Shown: in pieces, positions 45,361 to 54,249 of the stretch
How positions within the stretch are numbered: the stretch's first letter is position 1
Layout: each line of letters starts with the position of its first letter
Notes under the pieces: generated by a model
The model's input: the letters and a program-made list of their open reading frames with translations, nothing else
Database searches by the model: none
What the model was told of the DNA's origin: nothing
Made by a program: the position numbers and the translations under genes
Assembly: GCA_964586235.1 (NCBI GenBank)
Contig: CAZPIO010000018.1
Location: 16,243-80,242, forward strand
Length of the DNA stretch: 64,000 bases
From: JAUCQB01 sp964586235
GTDB taxonomy: Bacteria > Planctomycetota > Phycisphaerae > UBA1845 > PWPN01
Direction of reading: 5' to 3'

Positions 45361-46632
45361 TTGAGCTTGCGTGCGATACCCTGTCTGCTGTCGGTTTGTC
45401 TGGCGGTGACGGCGATTCTGGCGGAGGCGTCAGCGGAGAACTGGCCTCAGTTTCGCGGGGCGGACCGCAGCGCGACCTCCAAGGAGACCGGTCTGCTTCG
45501 AAAGTGGGGCGCCGGCGAGCCCAAGCTGCTCTGGAAGAAAGAGGCAGGTCCGGGGTATGCGGGCCCCGCGGTGTTTGCCGGGCGGGTGTACTTCAATGAT
45601 TACGACACGAAGACCTCGGAATGGCTGGTCCGATGCCTGTCACTGGCGGACGGCAACGAGCTCTGGCGTTACAGGGAGCCCAAGGAGATCCGCCCGAACC
45701 ACCTGATCACGCGGACGGTGCCGGCGGTTGACGGGAAATACGTTTTCACCATGGACCAGAAGTGCGTGTTTCACTGCCTGGACGCGCAGACGGGCAAGGA
45801 ACTCTGGCGCAAGAACCTGGTTGAGGAGCACAAGACGAGAATCCCGGCGTGGTACAACGGTCAATGCCCGCTGATCGAAAATGACCGGGTGATCATTGCC
45901 GCGGGGGGTGATATCCTGGCGGTGGCTCTGGAGAAGGCCGGGGGCAAGCCGCTCTGGCAGACGCCCAATCCCGAGGGATGGGCGATGTCGCACTCCTCGC
46001 TGATGCCGGCCGAACTGGGCGGGGTGAAGCAGTACCTCTACTGCACGCTCAAGGGCCTCGCTGGAATCTCGGCCGCCGACGGCAAGCTGCTGTGGTCGTT
46101 TCCATGGAAGTTCAACGTGGCGGTGGCACCTTCGCCGCTGGCGATCGGGAACGATCGGGTTTTCATGACCAGCCTCTACAACGCCGACAGCGTCATGATC
46201 CGCGTCAAGCGCGAAGGTGAACGATTCACCGCGGAGAAGGTGTTCAGCCTTCCTGCGTCGGAGTGGAATTCAGAGGTCCACACGCCGGTGCTGTACAAGG
46301 ATCATATGTTTGCGGTGGGCAAGAAGCAGCGGGGCTTGTTCACCTGCCTCGATCTTAACGGCAAGATCGTCTGGACCAGCGAAGGCAAGGCGTCGTTCGG
46401 GCTGGGCAGCTTTCTGCTGGCAGACGGGATGTTCTTCGCCCTGGAAGGCGACACCGGGATGCTGCGGCTGATCGAGGCGAGCACCACCGAGTACAAGGAA
46501 CTGGCCAGCGCGCAGGTTCTGAAGGGCCAGGACGTCTGGGGACCGATGGCCCTGTCCGACGGGAAGCTGGTGCTGCGGGACACGACCAGCATGGTGTGTA
46601 TCGAGGTCGGGGGAACGACGGCAGGCAAGTGA
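45361..46632 (+). CDS. exported PQQ-like beta-propeller (BamB-like) protein
   Basis: The product has 423 residues from a TTG start at 45361, which has AAAGGCG upstream. A GTG at 45301 also opens the frame but overlaps a promoter-like sequence and does not give a clean signal peptide. The signal peptide runs to about AILAEASA, then NWPQFRGADRSATSKETGLL, the common start of these proteins. Blades appear as SLADGNELWRYREPKEIRPN, FHCLDAQTGKELWRKNL and LNGKIVWTSEGKASFGLGSF. It lies upstream of the redox operon with a 71-bp gap and could be its first gene, perhaps as an extracytoplasmic binding protein. Confidence 0.82.
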   Translation: MSLRAIPCLLSVCLAVTAILAEASAENWPQFRGADRSATSKETGLLRKWGAGEPKLLWKKEAGPGYAGPAVFAGRVYFNDYDTKTSEWLVRCLSLADGNELWRYREPKEIRPNHLITRTVPAVDGKYVFTMDQKCVFHCLDAQTGKELWRKNLVEEHKTRIPAWYNGQCPLIENDRVIIAAGGDILAVALEKAGGKPLWQTPNPEGWAMSHSSLMPAELGGVKQYLYCTLKGLAGISAADGKLLWSFPWKFNVAVAPSPLAIGNDRVFMTSLYNADSVMIRVKREGERFTAEKVFSLPASEWNSEVHTPVLYKDHMFAVGKKQRGLFTCLDLNGKIVWTSEGKASFGLGSFLLADGMFFALEGDTGMLRLIEASTTEYKELASAQVLKGQDVWGPMALSDGKLVLRDTTSMVCIEVGGTTAGK

Positions 46633-46703
46633 GGCATCCTGGAGTCGGGCGGATTCGTTGATCTTTCCGGCTTCGCGTGGTGTCTCGTCAACCGGGTGCC
46701 GCG

Positions 46704-47570
46704 ATGCAGTACCATCAGGTTCTGTCAATTGGAGGCAGGGGGCTGCGGGCCGAGCAGTTCACGGAGGCCCTGCGCGGGATTTGTGTGGACCCGGCGAACC
46801 GGGTCTTCGCAGCCGGGGATGCGGAGGTCAAGGTCTTTGACTCGGGCGGCAAGTTCGTGCAGCGGTTCAAGCCGGCCAAGCCGGGCCACTGCGTCATGGT
46901 CTCCGAACGCGGGACGATCTACGTCGGCCAGACGGGCCAGATCCAGCAGTATGACCAGGACGGCAAGCTTCTGACGACACTGCGCGACGGCGAGCGGCTC
47001 GGCCTGGTGACATCGGTTGGCCTGGTCGGTGAACACCTGCTGGTGGGTGACGCGACACATCGTTGCATCCGGCGATATGACAAGGACGGGAAGCTGCTGA
47101 ACGACATTGGCACGAACAACAATACGAACGGCTTCTTGATCCCCAATGGTCACCTGGACTTCGCGGTGGATGCCAAGGGCATCATCCACGCGGCCAACCC
47201 CGGAAAATTCCGGATTGAGCGATACACGCCGGCCGGTGAACTGCTCGGGCACTTCGGCAGGTTCGGCACGCGAAACGTGGAAAACTTCCCCGGTTGCTGC
47301 AATCCGACAAACGTGGCGCTGACGGGGCAGGGGCAGATCGTGGTCACCGAGAAGGCCCCGGCGAGATGCAAGGCCTACGATGCAGCCGGCGAACTGCTGG
47401 CCTTCATCGGGCCGGAATCCTTCGACCAGAACTGCAAGAACATGGATGTGGCCGTGGACTCGGAGGGCCGGCTCTATGTTGTGGACACCGCCAATCTCCA
47501 GATCCGCGTGTTCGCACTGGGCGCAGCGGCGGCTTCAAGACCGACGACTGCGACGAAGGAGGCGAGCTGA
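46704..47570 (+). CDS. NHL-repeat protein of the redox operon
   Basis: The product has 288 residues from ATG 46704; a GTG at 46677 is also possible. It has no signal peptide from the ATG. NHL-type repeats are seen in ALRGICVDPANRVFAAGDAE, VMVSERGTIYVGQTGQIQQY, GEHLLVGDATHRCIRRYDKD, LDFAVDAKGIIHAANPGKFR, PTNVALTGQGQIVVTEKAPA and MDVAVDSEGRLYVVDTANLQ, giving a six-blade propeller. The next gene begins 2 nt after its stop. NHL proteins of this kind often accompany iron-sulfur and quinone-linked redox genes. A scaffold or sensor role is an inference. Confidence 0.78.
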   Translation: MQYHQVLSIGGRGLRAEQFTEALRGICVDPANRVFAAGDAEVKVFDSGGKFVQRFKPAKPGHCVMVSERGTIYVGQTGQIQQYDQDGKLLTTLRDGERLGLVTSVGLVGEHLLVGDATHRCIRRYDKDGKLLNDIGTNNNTNGFLIPNGHLDFAVDAKGIIHAANPGKFRIERYTPAGELLGHFGRFGTRNVENFPGCCNPTNVALTGQGQIVVTEKAPARCKAYDAAGELLAFIGPESFDQNCKNMDVAVDSEGRLYVVDTANLQIRVFALGAAAASRPTTATKEAS

Positions 47571-47572
47571 CA

Positions 47573-48178
47573 ATGTCCCAGGAGATCACTCGCAGAGAAC
47601 TGCTCACGCACGCGGGTCGAGGCGCGGGCCTGGTCGGCCTCGGCGGGGCGGCGGCCTACCTGGCCCGAAAGGCCGGCGCCGCTGATGTCTGGCAGATCGA
47701 CCCGACAAGATGCATTGACATCCGGCTCGGGGCGACCGGGGTGCCGGTCTGCGAGAGTTGCGCGACGAACTGCGTCCTGCCGCTCTCGGCCGTCCGGGCG
47801 GTCAACGACCATGCCAAGTGCGGGCGGTGCTGCATCTGCCCGGCTTACTTCGACGTGACCAGCGAGGTGGGCGACGACGGCTTGCCCACGCTGAAACTCT
47901 GCCCGCGCGATGCCATCCGGCGCACCGCCATCGGCAAGGTCGACCCCGACGACCCGCTGAACAACTTCTATGAGTACACGATTGACGAGATGCTGTGTAA
48001 CGGGTGCGGGCGTTGCGTGATGAACTGCAAGGAGCCGGCGGGGCTGGGATCGATCCGGCTCGAGGTCCGCCACAACTTGTGCCTCAACTGCAACCGCTGC
48101 AGCATCTCGGAGGCTTGTCCCGAGAGCGCGTACTTGCGAGAGCCTGCCCGCCGGGCGGGCAGTCATGAGACGCGGTGA
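47573..48178 (+). CDS. Tat-exported polyferredoxin (NapG-like)
   Basis: The product has 201 residues. GGAGG precedes the ATG at 47573. The Tat signal is EITRRELLTHAGRGAGLVGL. Cysteine clusters follow: C60/C63/C67 with C110, C83-x2-C86-C87-x-C89, CNGCGRCVMNC (142-152) and CLNCNRCSISEAC (170-182), enough for about four [4Fe-4S] clusters. The layout matches NapG/MauM-type exported ferredoxins that pair with NapH membrane proteins, and a NapH-like gene follows directly. It should carry electrons on the outer face of the cytoplasmic membrane. Confidence 0.88.
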   Translation: MSQEITRRELLTHAGRGAGLVGLGGAAAYLARKAGAADVWQIDPTRCIDIRLGATGVPVCESCATNCVLPLSAVRAVNDHAKCGRCCICPAYFDVTSEVGDDGLPTLKLCPRDAIRRTAIGKVDPDDPLNNFYEYTIDEMLCNGCGRCVMNCKEPAGLGSIRLEVRHNLCLNCNRCSISEACPESAYLREPARRAGSHETR

Positions 48179-48227
48179 TGCGGGGACGTGGAGACATGGA
48201 GACCGCCAGGAACCGAAGGGTTGTTTA

Positions 48228-49211
48228 GTGAAACGCTGGGCCTGGGTGATATTGTCGTTCCTCCTGATGATCGTGGTGATCTCGCCGGACTTGCGTTCCG
48301 CCGAATACCACAGACCGGTGGAAGCGGCCCCGAGCGCTAAAGATATCGGCGGCGGATACGAGACGCCGGCCGTTCAGCGCCCGTTGCCGCGAGCGGCGTG
48401 GTGGGGAGTGGCTGACACGGTTTTGCTGGTGGCGGCACTGGGGGCCTCGTCGTGGATTGTGCTGGCGCGCCGGAACCGCAGATGGCTCGTTGTGCTCACC
48501 ATCGGCTGCCTGCTGTACTTCGGCTTCTATCGCAAGGGCTGCGTGTGTCCGATCGGGGCGATTCAGAATGTCACTGTGGCCCTGACGGATCCGACGTACG
48601 CAGTTCCGTACGTGGTGATCGCGTTCTTCTTTCTGCCCCTGGTGGTGGCGCTGCTGTTCGGGCGGGCATTCTGCGGCGGTGTTTGTCCGCTGGGGGGCAT
48701 TCAGGACCTGGTATTGCTCAAACCGCTGCACGTGCCGCGGCGACTGGACAGGGTGCTCTCATGGTTGAAGTACGGGTACCTGGTCCTGGCCGTGTGGTAT
48801 GCGGCAAGGCCGGCCGCCGGCCGGGATTTCATCATCTGCCGGTTTGACCCGTTCGTGGGCTTCTTCCGGCGGACGGGGCCGGCGGAGATGCTGATTGCGG
48901 GCGGCGTTCTCCTGGTGCTGGGGATGTTTGTGGGCCGGGCGTACTGCCGTTATCTGTGCCCGTACGGTGGACTGCTGGCGATTCTGTCGCGGTTCTCGTG
49001 GCGGGGGGTGAGGATCACGCCGGATAACGAGCTGGACTGCGGGCTCTGCACCGAGGCATGCCCGTTCGGGGCCATCGAGAAAATGCGGGCGGTGAAATCG
49101 TCGTGTTTGTTCTGTGCGCGCTGCTACGTATCCTGTCCGCGCGAGCGCGTGCGGCGACACGAGGACCCGTCGGCGTCAGTAGTCATTGAGCAAACGGGGC
49201 CGGAGACATGA
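48228..49211 (+). CDS. NapH-like membrane ferredoxin (4Fe-4S binding)
   Basis: The product has 327 residues from GTG 48228, preceded by AAGGG; a longer start is possible. It has about five membrane helices, starting WAWVILSFLLMIVVISPDL. Membrane Cys motifs are RKGCVCPIGAIQN, GRAFCGGVCPLGGIQD and GRAYCRYLCPYGGLLA, the repeated CxxxCP pattern of NapH/NosR/RnfH-like proteins. A C-terminal two-cluster ferredoxin has CGLCTEACPFGAI and CLFCARCYVSC. It probably passes electrons between the membrane quinone pool and the Tat-exported polyferredoxin. It overlaps the next gene by ATGA. Confidence 0.88.
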   Translation: MKRWAWVILSFLLMIVVISPDLRSAEYHRPVEAAPSAKDIGGGYETPAVQRPLPRAAWWGVADTVLLVAALGASSWIVLARRNRRWLVVLTIGCLLYFGFYRKGCVCPIGAIQNVTVALTDPTYAVPYVVIAFFFLPLVVALLFGRAFCGGVCPLGGIQDLVLLKPLHVPRRLDRVLSWLKYGYLVLAVWYAARPAAGRDFIICRFDPFVGFFRRTGPAEMLIAGGVLLVLGMFVGRAYCRYLCPYGGLLAILSRFSWRGVRITPDNELDCGLCTEACPFGAIEKMRAVKSSCLFCARCYVSCPRERVRRHEDPSASVVIEQTGPET

Positions 49212-50179
49212 GCCGCAAACTACAGCAGGTCATTGCGGCCGTTCTGTTCGTTCCGGCCGGACTGGTGATGATCGCGAGCACCGGCATGCTCGTCGGCGAC
49301 TATTTCGTGGCACGTCACCGCGCGCCCGCCGACAAGCAGCGCATCGCCGGCCTCGAGACAGCGGCGAAAAGCGATCCTTTGCAGGCTCCGGCGCTTGTGG
49401 CTGAACTTGATCGACAGACCAAGCACTCCTTGCAGCGAGATAAGATGCAGAAGGCGGCGACGGCCGTATTAATCGTCGCATCCTTGCTGTTTCTGTGCGG
49501 TGCGAAGTGGTTCGTGTCGCTCCGCGGTCGGAGGATGCCCGCGTTGAGCACGATTGAGGAGATGAGATCGAACAAGGGTTCAGGGTTCCCGCCTTCGCTC
49601 CGCTACGGCGTGGCGAGCAGGGTTCAGGGTTCAGTGGGATCCCCCACCCCTTGCTCCGCAAGGGATGGGGCACCGGATCTTGAGACGACCGGTTCGCCCC
49701 CTTCGCTGGATCTGAGCTTTGTTGATGCGGTGGTGGCTCGCGAAGGGCGGGGGGCGGAGGCGGCGATCCCGATTCTGCAAGCGATTCAGTTGCACTACGG
49801 GTACCTGCCGGATGAGGCGCTCAAACGGGTCTGCGAGTTGACTGAGATCAGGCCGGCGCAGATTGCCGGGGTCTCGACGTTCTATGCTCAGTTTCGCCGG
49901 ACCCCGGCCGGCAAGCACATCGTCAAGGTGTGCCATGGGACGGCCTGCCATGTTTCGGGCGCGCGGCAGATCACCGAAGAGCTTCGGCGGCACCTGGCGA
50001 TTGACGCCGGGTCGGATACCGACCCGCAACGGCTGTTTACCATTGACAAGGTGGCCTGCCTGGGATGCTGCAGCTTGGCACCGGTGATGATGATTGACGA
50101 CCAGACCGTCGGCAGGCTCACACCGACCGAGGCGTGCGACGCGGTTGAGGCGTTCCGCGAGCAGGAGCCGCAAGCATGA
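49208..50179 (+). CDS. membrane-anchored NuoE-like subunit
   Basis: The product has 323 residues. The N-terminal part (1-110) is a two-helix membrane domain (LQQVIAAVLFVPAGLVMIAS and ATAVLIVASLLFLCGAKWF) unlike normal NuoE. A low-complexity linker (about 118-165) is encoded by repeat DNA. The C-terminal 155 residues are a NuoE/HndA-type thioredoxin-like [2Fe-2S] domain with IQLHYGYLPDEALKRV, VSTFYAQFRRTPAGKH, VCHGTACHVSGA and KVACLGCCSLAP (four cysteine ligands). It overlaps both neighbours by 4 nt. The fusion would tether the NuoEF-type dehydrogenase to the membrane beside the NapH-like protein. Confidence 0.85.
   Translation: MSRKLQQVIAAVLFVPAGLVMIASTGMLVGDYFVARHRAPADKQRIAGLETAAKSDPLQAPALVAELDRQTKHSLQRDKMQKAATAVLIVASLLFLCGAKWFVSLRGRRMPALSTIEEMRSNKGSGFPPSLRYGVASRVQGSVGSPTPCSARDGAPDLETTGSPPSLDLSFVDAVVAREGRGAEAAIPILQAIQLHYGYLPDEALKRVCELTEIRPAQIAGVSTFYAQFRRTPAGKHIVKVCHGTACHVSGARQITEELRRHLAIDAGSDTDPQRLFTIDKVACLGCCSLAPVMMIDDQTVGRLTPTEACDAVEAFREQEPQA
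49575..49676. repeat. repeat DNA inserted in frame in the NuoE-like gene
   Basis: AGGGTTCAGGGTTC occurs at 49575-49588 and again at about 49619-49634. A hairpin with 13-bp arms (CCCCACCCCTTGC at 49642-49654 and GCAAGGGATGGGG at 49658-49670, one mismatch) follows, continuing CACCGG. This hairpin belongs to the family seen between genes at 29258-29294. It encodes the Gly/Pro/Ser-rich linker between the membrane and [2Fe-2S] domains. Confidence 0.7.
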
Positions 50180-52014
50180 GCCGCAACGGCCATATCGAAA
50201 TTCGCGTCGGGCTTGGCTCCTGTGGAGTTGCCGCCGGAGCGCTGCGCGTCCAGGAGGCAATGGTCGAGGCCGTGCGTGAGGCGGGCGGTGCGGGTGTGGT
50301 GAAGGCCGTGGGCTGCAACGGCCTGTGCCACCGGGAACCGCTCGTAGAAATCGTCGATATCGCCGGCCGGCGGTCTCTCTACGGCAACGTCTCGCCGCAG
50401 CAGGTTCGCGGAATCATCACCCGGCACCTGCGGCCATTGCGTTGGCCGACACGCGTGCGCTGGGCGGCAAGCGATCTGGCGGAACTGCTTCGAGGAGATG
50501 GGACGGCCGCCTCGGCTGAGGCGATGGACCCCCAGTGCGGAGCGGTTGGGGCCTATCTCGGCAAGCAGAAGCGCATCGTGCTCGAGAACTGCGGACAGAT
50601 CGACCCGTTGAGCATCGACGATTACCTGGCTCGCGGCGGCTACCGTGCGTTGGAGACGTGCCTGAAGGAGGTCCGCCCCGATGCCGTCATTGAGATGATC
50701 AAGCGGTCCGGGCTTCGCGGTCGTGGGGGGGCGGGTTTCGGCACCGGTCTGAAGTGGTCGCTGACCCGGTCGCAGCCCGACGAAACGAAGTACGTGATCT
50801 GCAACGGCGACGAGGGCGATCCGGGGGCGTTCATGGATCGGTTGGTGCTGGAGGCCGACCCGCATCGGGTGCTCGAAGGGCTGGCCATCGCGGCGCACGC
50901 GATTGGAGCCTCGCAAGGATTCCTCTATGTCAGGGCGGAGTACCCGCTGGCCGTGCGGCACGTCCGGCACGCCATCGGGCAGGCGGTTGAACGGGGCTAT
51001 CTGGGCGACCGCATTCTGGACACCGATTTCGGCCTGCAGATCGAGGTGCGCGAAGGGGCGGGGGCGTTCGTCTGCGGTGAGGAGACCGCGATGATCGCCT
51101 CGCTCGAGGGCCGGCGGGGGATGCCTCGCCTGCGTCCGCCGTTTCCTGCCCAGAAGGGCCTGCACGGCCGGCCGACCTGCATCAACAATGTCGAGACGCT
51201 GGCGTGCGTGCCGTGGATTATCCGCAACGGGGCGGAGGCGTTCGCCGCTCTGGGGACAGAGACCAGCAAGGGGACGAAGGTCTTCGCCCTGGCCGGCAAG
51301 ATCAACCGCGGCGGGCTGATTGAAGTGCCGATGGGCATCACCATCCGCGAGATCGTCGAGGACATCGGCGGGGGCATCAAGGACGGGCGCGTGTTCAAGG
51401 CGGTGCAGATGGGCGGACCGTCGGGGGGATGCGTGCCCGCGAGCCTGGCGGATACGCCCATCGACTACGAAGCCCTGACGCGGACCGGGGCGATCATGGG
51501 CTCGGGGGGCATGGTCGTCCTCGACGACCGTGACTGCATGGTGGACATCGCCCGCTTCTTCCTGCAGTTTACACAGGCGGAGTCGTGCGGCAAATGCACC
51601 TTTTGCCGCATCGGCACGAAGCGGATGCTGGAGATCCTGGACCGTCTGTGCGAGGGCCAGGGCCGGCCGGACGATCTGGACAAGCTCGCCGAGTTGGCCG
51701 ACCGGGTGAAACGAACGAGCCTGTGCGGGCTGGGTCAAACGGCGCCGAACCCGGTGCTGACGACGCTGCGGTATTTCCGGGAGGAGTACGAGGCCCACCT
51801 GCACCAGCGGCGGTGTCCGGCCGGCAAGTGCGCGGCGCTTATCCATTATCGGGTGACCGATGCGTGTATCGGATGCACGCTGTGTGCGCAGGCGTGCCCG
51901 ACGGGAGCGATCGCGTTCCGGCCGTACGAGAGACACGAGGTGGACGACGCGAAGTGTACGCGGTGCGGAATGTGTATGAAGGCATGTAAGGATAACGCGA
52001 TCGAGATTGTATGA
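50176..52014 (+). CDS. NuoF/HndC-like NADH dehydrogenase subunit
   Basis: The product has 612 residues. An N-terminal [2Fe-2S] thioredoxin-like domain (GLGSCGVAAGA, AVGCNGLCHREP) precedes the NuoF core: RGRGGAGFGTGLKW (NADH/FMN site), CNGDEGDPGAFMDR, GAGAFVCGEETAMIASLEG and ESCGKCTFCRIGTKRM with a distal cysteine for the N3 [4Fe-4S] cluster. The C-terminus adds two [4Fe-4S] clusters, CIGCTLCAQACPTGAI and CTRCGMCMKACKDNAI. This is the architecture of the NADH-oxidising subunit of bifurcating hydrogenases and related complexes. It overlaps the NuoE gene and is 19 nt upstream of the GltD-like gene. Confidence 0.93.
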   Translation: MSRNGHIEIRVGLGSCGVAAGALRVQEAMVEAVREAGGAGVVKAVGCNGLCHREPLVEIVDIAGRRSLYGNVSPQQVRGIITRHLRPLRWPTRVRWAASDLAELLRGDGTAASAEAMDPQCGAVGAYLGKQKRIVLENCGQIDPLSIDDYLARGGYRALETCLKEVRPDAVIEMIKRSGLRGRGGAGFGTGLKWSLTRSQPDETKYVICNGDEGDPGAFMDRLVLEADPHRVLEGLAIAAHAIGASQGFLYVRAEYPLAVRHVRHAIGQAVERGYLGDRILDTDFGLQIEVREGAGAFVCGEETAMIASLEGRRGMPRLRPPFPAQKGLHGRPTCINNVETLACVPWIIRNGAEAFAALGTETSKGTKVFALAGKINRGGLIEVPMGITIREIVEDIGGGIKDGRVFKAVQMGGPSGGCVPASLADTPIDYEALTRTGAIMGSGGMVVLDDRDCMVDIARFFLQFTQAESCGKCTFCRIGTKRMLEILDRLCEGQGRPDDLDKLAELADRVKRTSLCGLGQTAPNPVLTTLRYFREEYEAHLHQRRCPAGKCAALIHYRVTDACIGCTLCAQACPTGAIAFRPYERHEVDDAKCTRCGMCMKACKDNAIEIV

Positions 52015-52033
52015 GTGCGACCAGGCGGCGAAG

Positions 52034-54154
52034 ATGGCTTTGGTGACGGTAAAGATTGATGGGCGGGACGTGGCGGTCGCGGCAGGGACGACCGTTCTTG
52101 AAGCTGCGCGCCGGCTTGGCATCGAAATCCCCACTCTCTGTTTCGTCGAGGGGCTCGAACCCGTCGCTTCGTGTTTTCTGTGTGCCGTGCAGATCGAAGG
52201 GCGTGCAAATCTCTCGCCGGCCTGCGCGATGCCGGTTTCTGACGGGATGGTTGTGACCACGAGCAGCGAAGACATCCACGCGGCCCGGAAGATGGCCCTC
52301 GAACTGCTGCTGTCGGATCATGCCGGCGACTGCATTGCCCCGTGCAGCGCCCGGTGCCCGGCCGGTCTCGATATACCGGGCTTCGTGTACGAGATTGCGG
52401 TCGGCCGCAATCGGCGGACGATGGAGGTCATCTCGGATCGGCTGACCTTCCCGGCGGCGCTGGGACGGGTCTGTCCGCGATTGTGCGAGGACGAGTGTCG
52501 GCGGTGCGGGCATGATGAGGGCTTGTCGATCGGGGCGCTGCACCGGTTTGCCGCCGATCAGGATCTGGTCGCGGCCGATCGTTTCGCCCCTGCTCGGGCC
52601 GAAGCCAGTGGCAGGAAGGTTGCCATCGTGGGAGCGGGACCGGCAGGACTCACCGCGGCTTACTACCTGCTGCAAAAGGGCCATGCCTGCACGCTTTTCG
52701 ATGCTCATCCGCTGGCCGGTGGGATGCTTCGCTACGGGATCCCGGCGTATCGTCTGCCGAGGGATGTGCTGGATGCCGAGATTGAGGCGGTGAAGCGTCT
52801 CGGAGCGGAATTCCAGATGAATGCGGTGTGGGGCCGGGATTTCTCGCTGCCCGGCTTGCGAGAGAGCTTCGATGCGGTTTTTCTGGCGATCGGGGCGCAG
52901 AACGGCCAGGAATTGCGCTGCCAAGGCGATCAACTGGCCGTGTCGGGGATCGAGTTCCTTGAACGGGTTGCCCGAGGCGAACGGCCGGAGCTTGGCAAAG
53001 CCGTCATTGTGGTCGGCGGGGGCAACACGGCCATGGATGCGTGCCGCACGGCCGTGAGGCTGGGAGCCGGCAACGTGCGGGTGCTGTACCGCCGGACGCG
53101 GCAGGAGATGCCCTGCCTGATGGAAGAGGTGGAGGGTGCGGAGGTCGAGGGTGTACACCTCGAGTACCTCGCCGCTCCAACTCGTATTGAACGGGCGGAG
53201 GATGGTTCGCTGCGGGTGACCTGCATCCGCATGGAACTTGGCGAGCCGGATGCATCGGGCCGGCGGCGGCCGGTGCCGATCCCAGCGTCCGAGTTCACCG
53301 TGCGAGCCGATACGGTGATTGCCGCGATCGGGCAGGCGGTGAACTGCTCGCATGCGGAGGCCGAGGGGCTCAAGACGACCTCGTGGGGCATTGCCGTCGA
53401 TGCCCGGACGCTGATGACCAGTCTGCCGGGTGTTTTCGCGGGCGGCGATGCGGTGTGCGGCCCCGACCTGGTGGTGCGGGCGGTCTCGGCGGGGCGGCTG
53501 GCGGCGGTCTCGATTCATCAATACCTGTCCGGGCAGCCGGTCACCGGCGAGCCGGCGATGGTGAATGTGGCGATGCGGGCGCCGAGCGAGGATGAACTGG
53601 CCGCGTTGTTCCGGCGGATCGAGAAGGCACCACGCATGCGGGCGGAGCAGATCGAGTCGACGCGGCGGCGGATGAGCTTCGACGAGATTGAGGCGACGTT
53701 TACCCCGGCACAGGCTGCTGCAGAGGCGCGGCGGTGTTTGACCTGCGGATGCCGCAAGGCCGACGGCTGCCGGGTACGCCAGTACGCGACGGAGTACCAG
53801 GCCGATCCATACCGGTTCACCGGCGAGCGGCGCCGATTCAGGCAGGACTTGACGCATCCGGACATCGTCTATGAGCCCGGCAAATGCATCATGTGTGATG
53901 CATGCGTCCGGATCGCGGCGCAAGCGGGAGAACGGCTGGGTGTCTCAATCGTCGGGCGGGGGTTCAGCGTCAGCATGGCCGTCCCCTTCACAATGGACCT
54001 CTCCGAAGGGCTCCGGGCCGCTGCCGAGCAGTGTGCGAAGGCCTGTCCGACCGGCGCGCTGGCCATGCGGGCGGAACGGGCCTGCGACCTGGGTTTGTGC
54101 GGCGGTGATCGTCTCGTGCAGCTTTCGATAAAGCCGCCCGCGGCCGGCGGTTGA
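52034..54154 (+). CDS. ferredoxin-GltD hybrid flavoprotein of the redox operon
   Basis: The product has 706 residues from ATG 52034. Residues 1-85 form a NuoG/HydA-type [2Fe-2S] ferredoxin (TTVLEAARRLGIEIPTLCFV, CFLCAVQIEG). A GltD-type part follows: CIAPCSARCPAGLDIPGFVY, RVCPRLCEDECRR, the FAD site VAIVGAGPAGLTAAYYL and the NAD(P) site VIVVGGGNTAMDACRTA. The C-terminus has CLTCGCRKADGC and a further cluster region, CIMCDACVR and CAKACPTGAL. It lacks any [FeFe]-hydrogenase H-cluster motif and any glutamate synthase large subunit neighbour. It probably links NAD(P)H, ferredoxin and the NuoEF-like subunits. Confidence 0.85.
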   Translation: MALVTVKIDGRDVAVAAGTTVLEAARRLGIEIPTLCFVEGLEPVASCFLCAVQIEGRANLSPACAMPVSDGMVVTTSSEDIHAARKMALELLLSDHAGDCIAPCSARCPAGLDIPGFVYEIAVGRNRRTMEVISDRLTFPAALGRVCPRLCEDECRRCGHDEGLSIGALHRFAADQDLVAADRFAPARAEASGRKVAIVGAGPAGLTAAYYLLQKGHACTLFDAHPLAGGMLRYGIPAYRLPRDVLDAEIEAVKRLGAEFQMNAVWGRDFSLPGLRESFDAVFLAIGAQNGQELRCQGDQLAVSGIEFLERVARGERPELGKAVIVVGGGNTAMDACRTAVRLGAGNVRVLYRRTRQEMPCLMEEVEGAEVEGVHLEYLAAPTRIERAEDGSLRVTCIRMELGEPDASGRRRPVPIPASEFTVRADTVIAAIGQAVNCSHAEAEGLKTTSWGIAVDARTLMTSLPGVFAGGDAVCGPDLVVRAVSAGRLAAVSIHQYLSGQPVTGEPAMVNVAMRAPSEDELAALFRRIEKAPRMRAEQIESTRRRMSFDEIEATFTPAQAAAEARRCLTCGCRKADGCRVRQYATEYQADPYRFTGERRRFRQDLTHPDIVYEPGKCIMCDACVRIAAQAGERLGVSIVGRGFSVSMAVPFTMDLSEGLRAAAEQCAKACPTGALAMRAERACDLGLCGGDRLVQLSIKPPAAGG

Positions 54155-54249
54155 TGGGCTCGCCGGGCCTCGGTACAATTCTGACCCGCGATTGGCGATT
54201 ATTGTAACGGTGGTGCGATGGGTCTGTGGTTCCAACAGGGGGATTCGAT

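Noticed and set aside
49888..52275. 795-codon minus-strand open frame
   Set aside because: Antisense shadow of the NuoE- and NuoF-like genes.
51839..53923. 694-codon minus-strand open frame
   Set aside because: Antisense shadow of the NuoF-like and ferredoxin-GltD genes.
52034..54154. Possible [FeFe]-hydrogenase catalytic subunit
   Set aside because: The protein has the ferredoxin N-terminus of such enzymes but none of the H-cluster cysteine motifs; the flavin and NAD(P) sites identify it as GltD-like.
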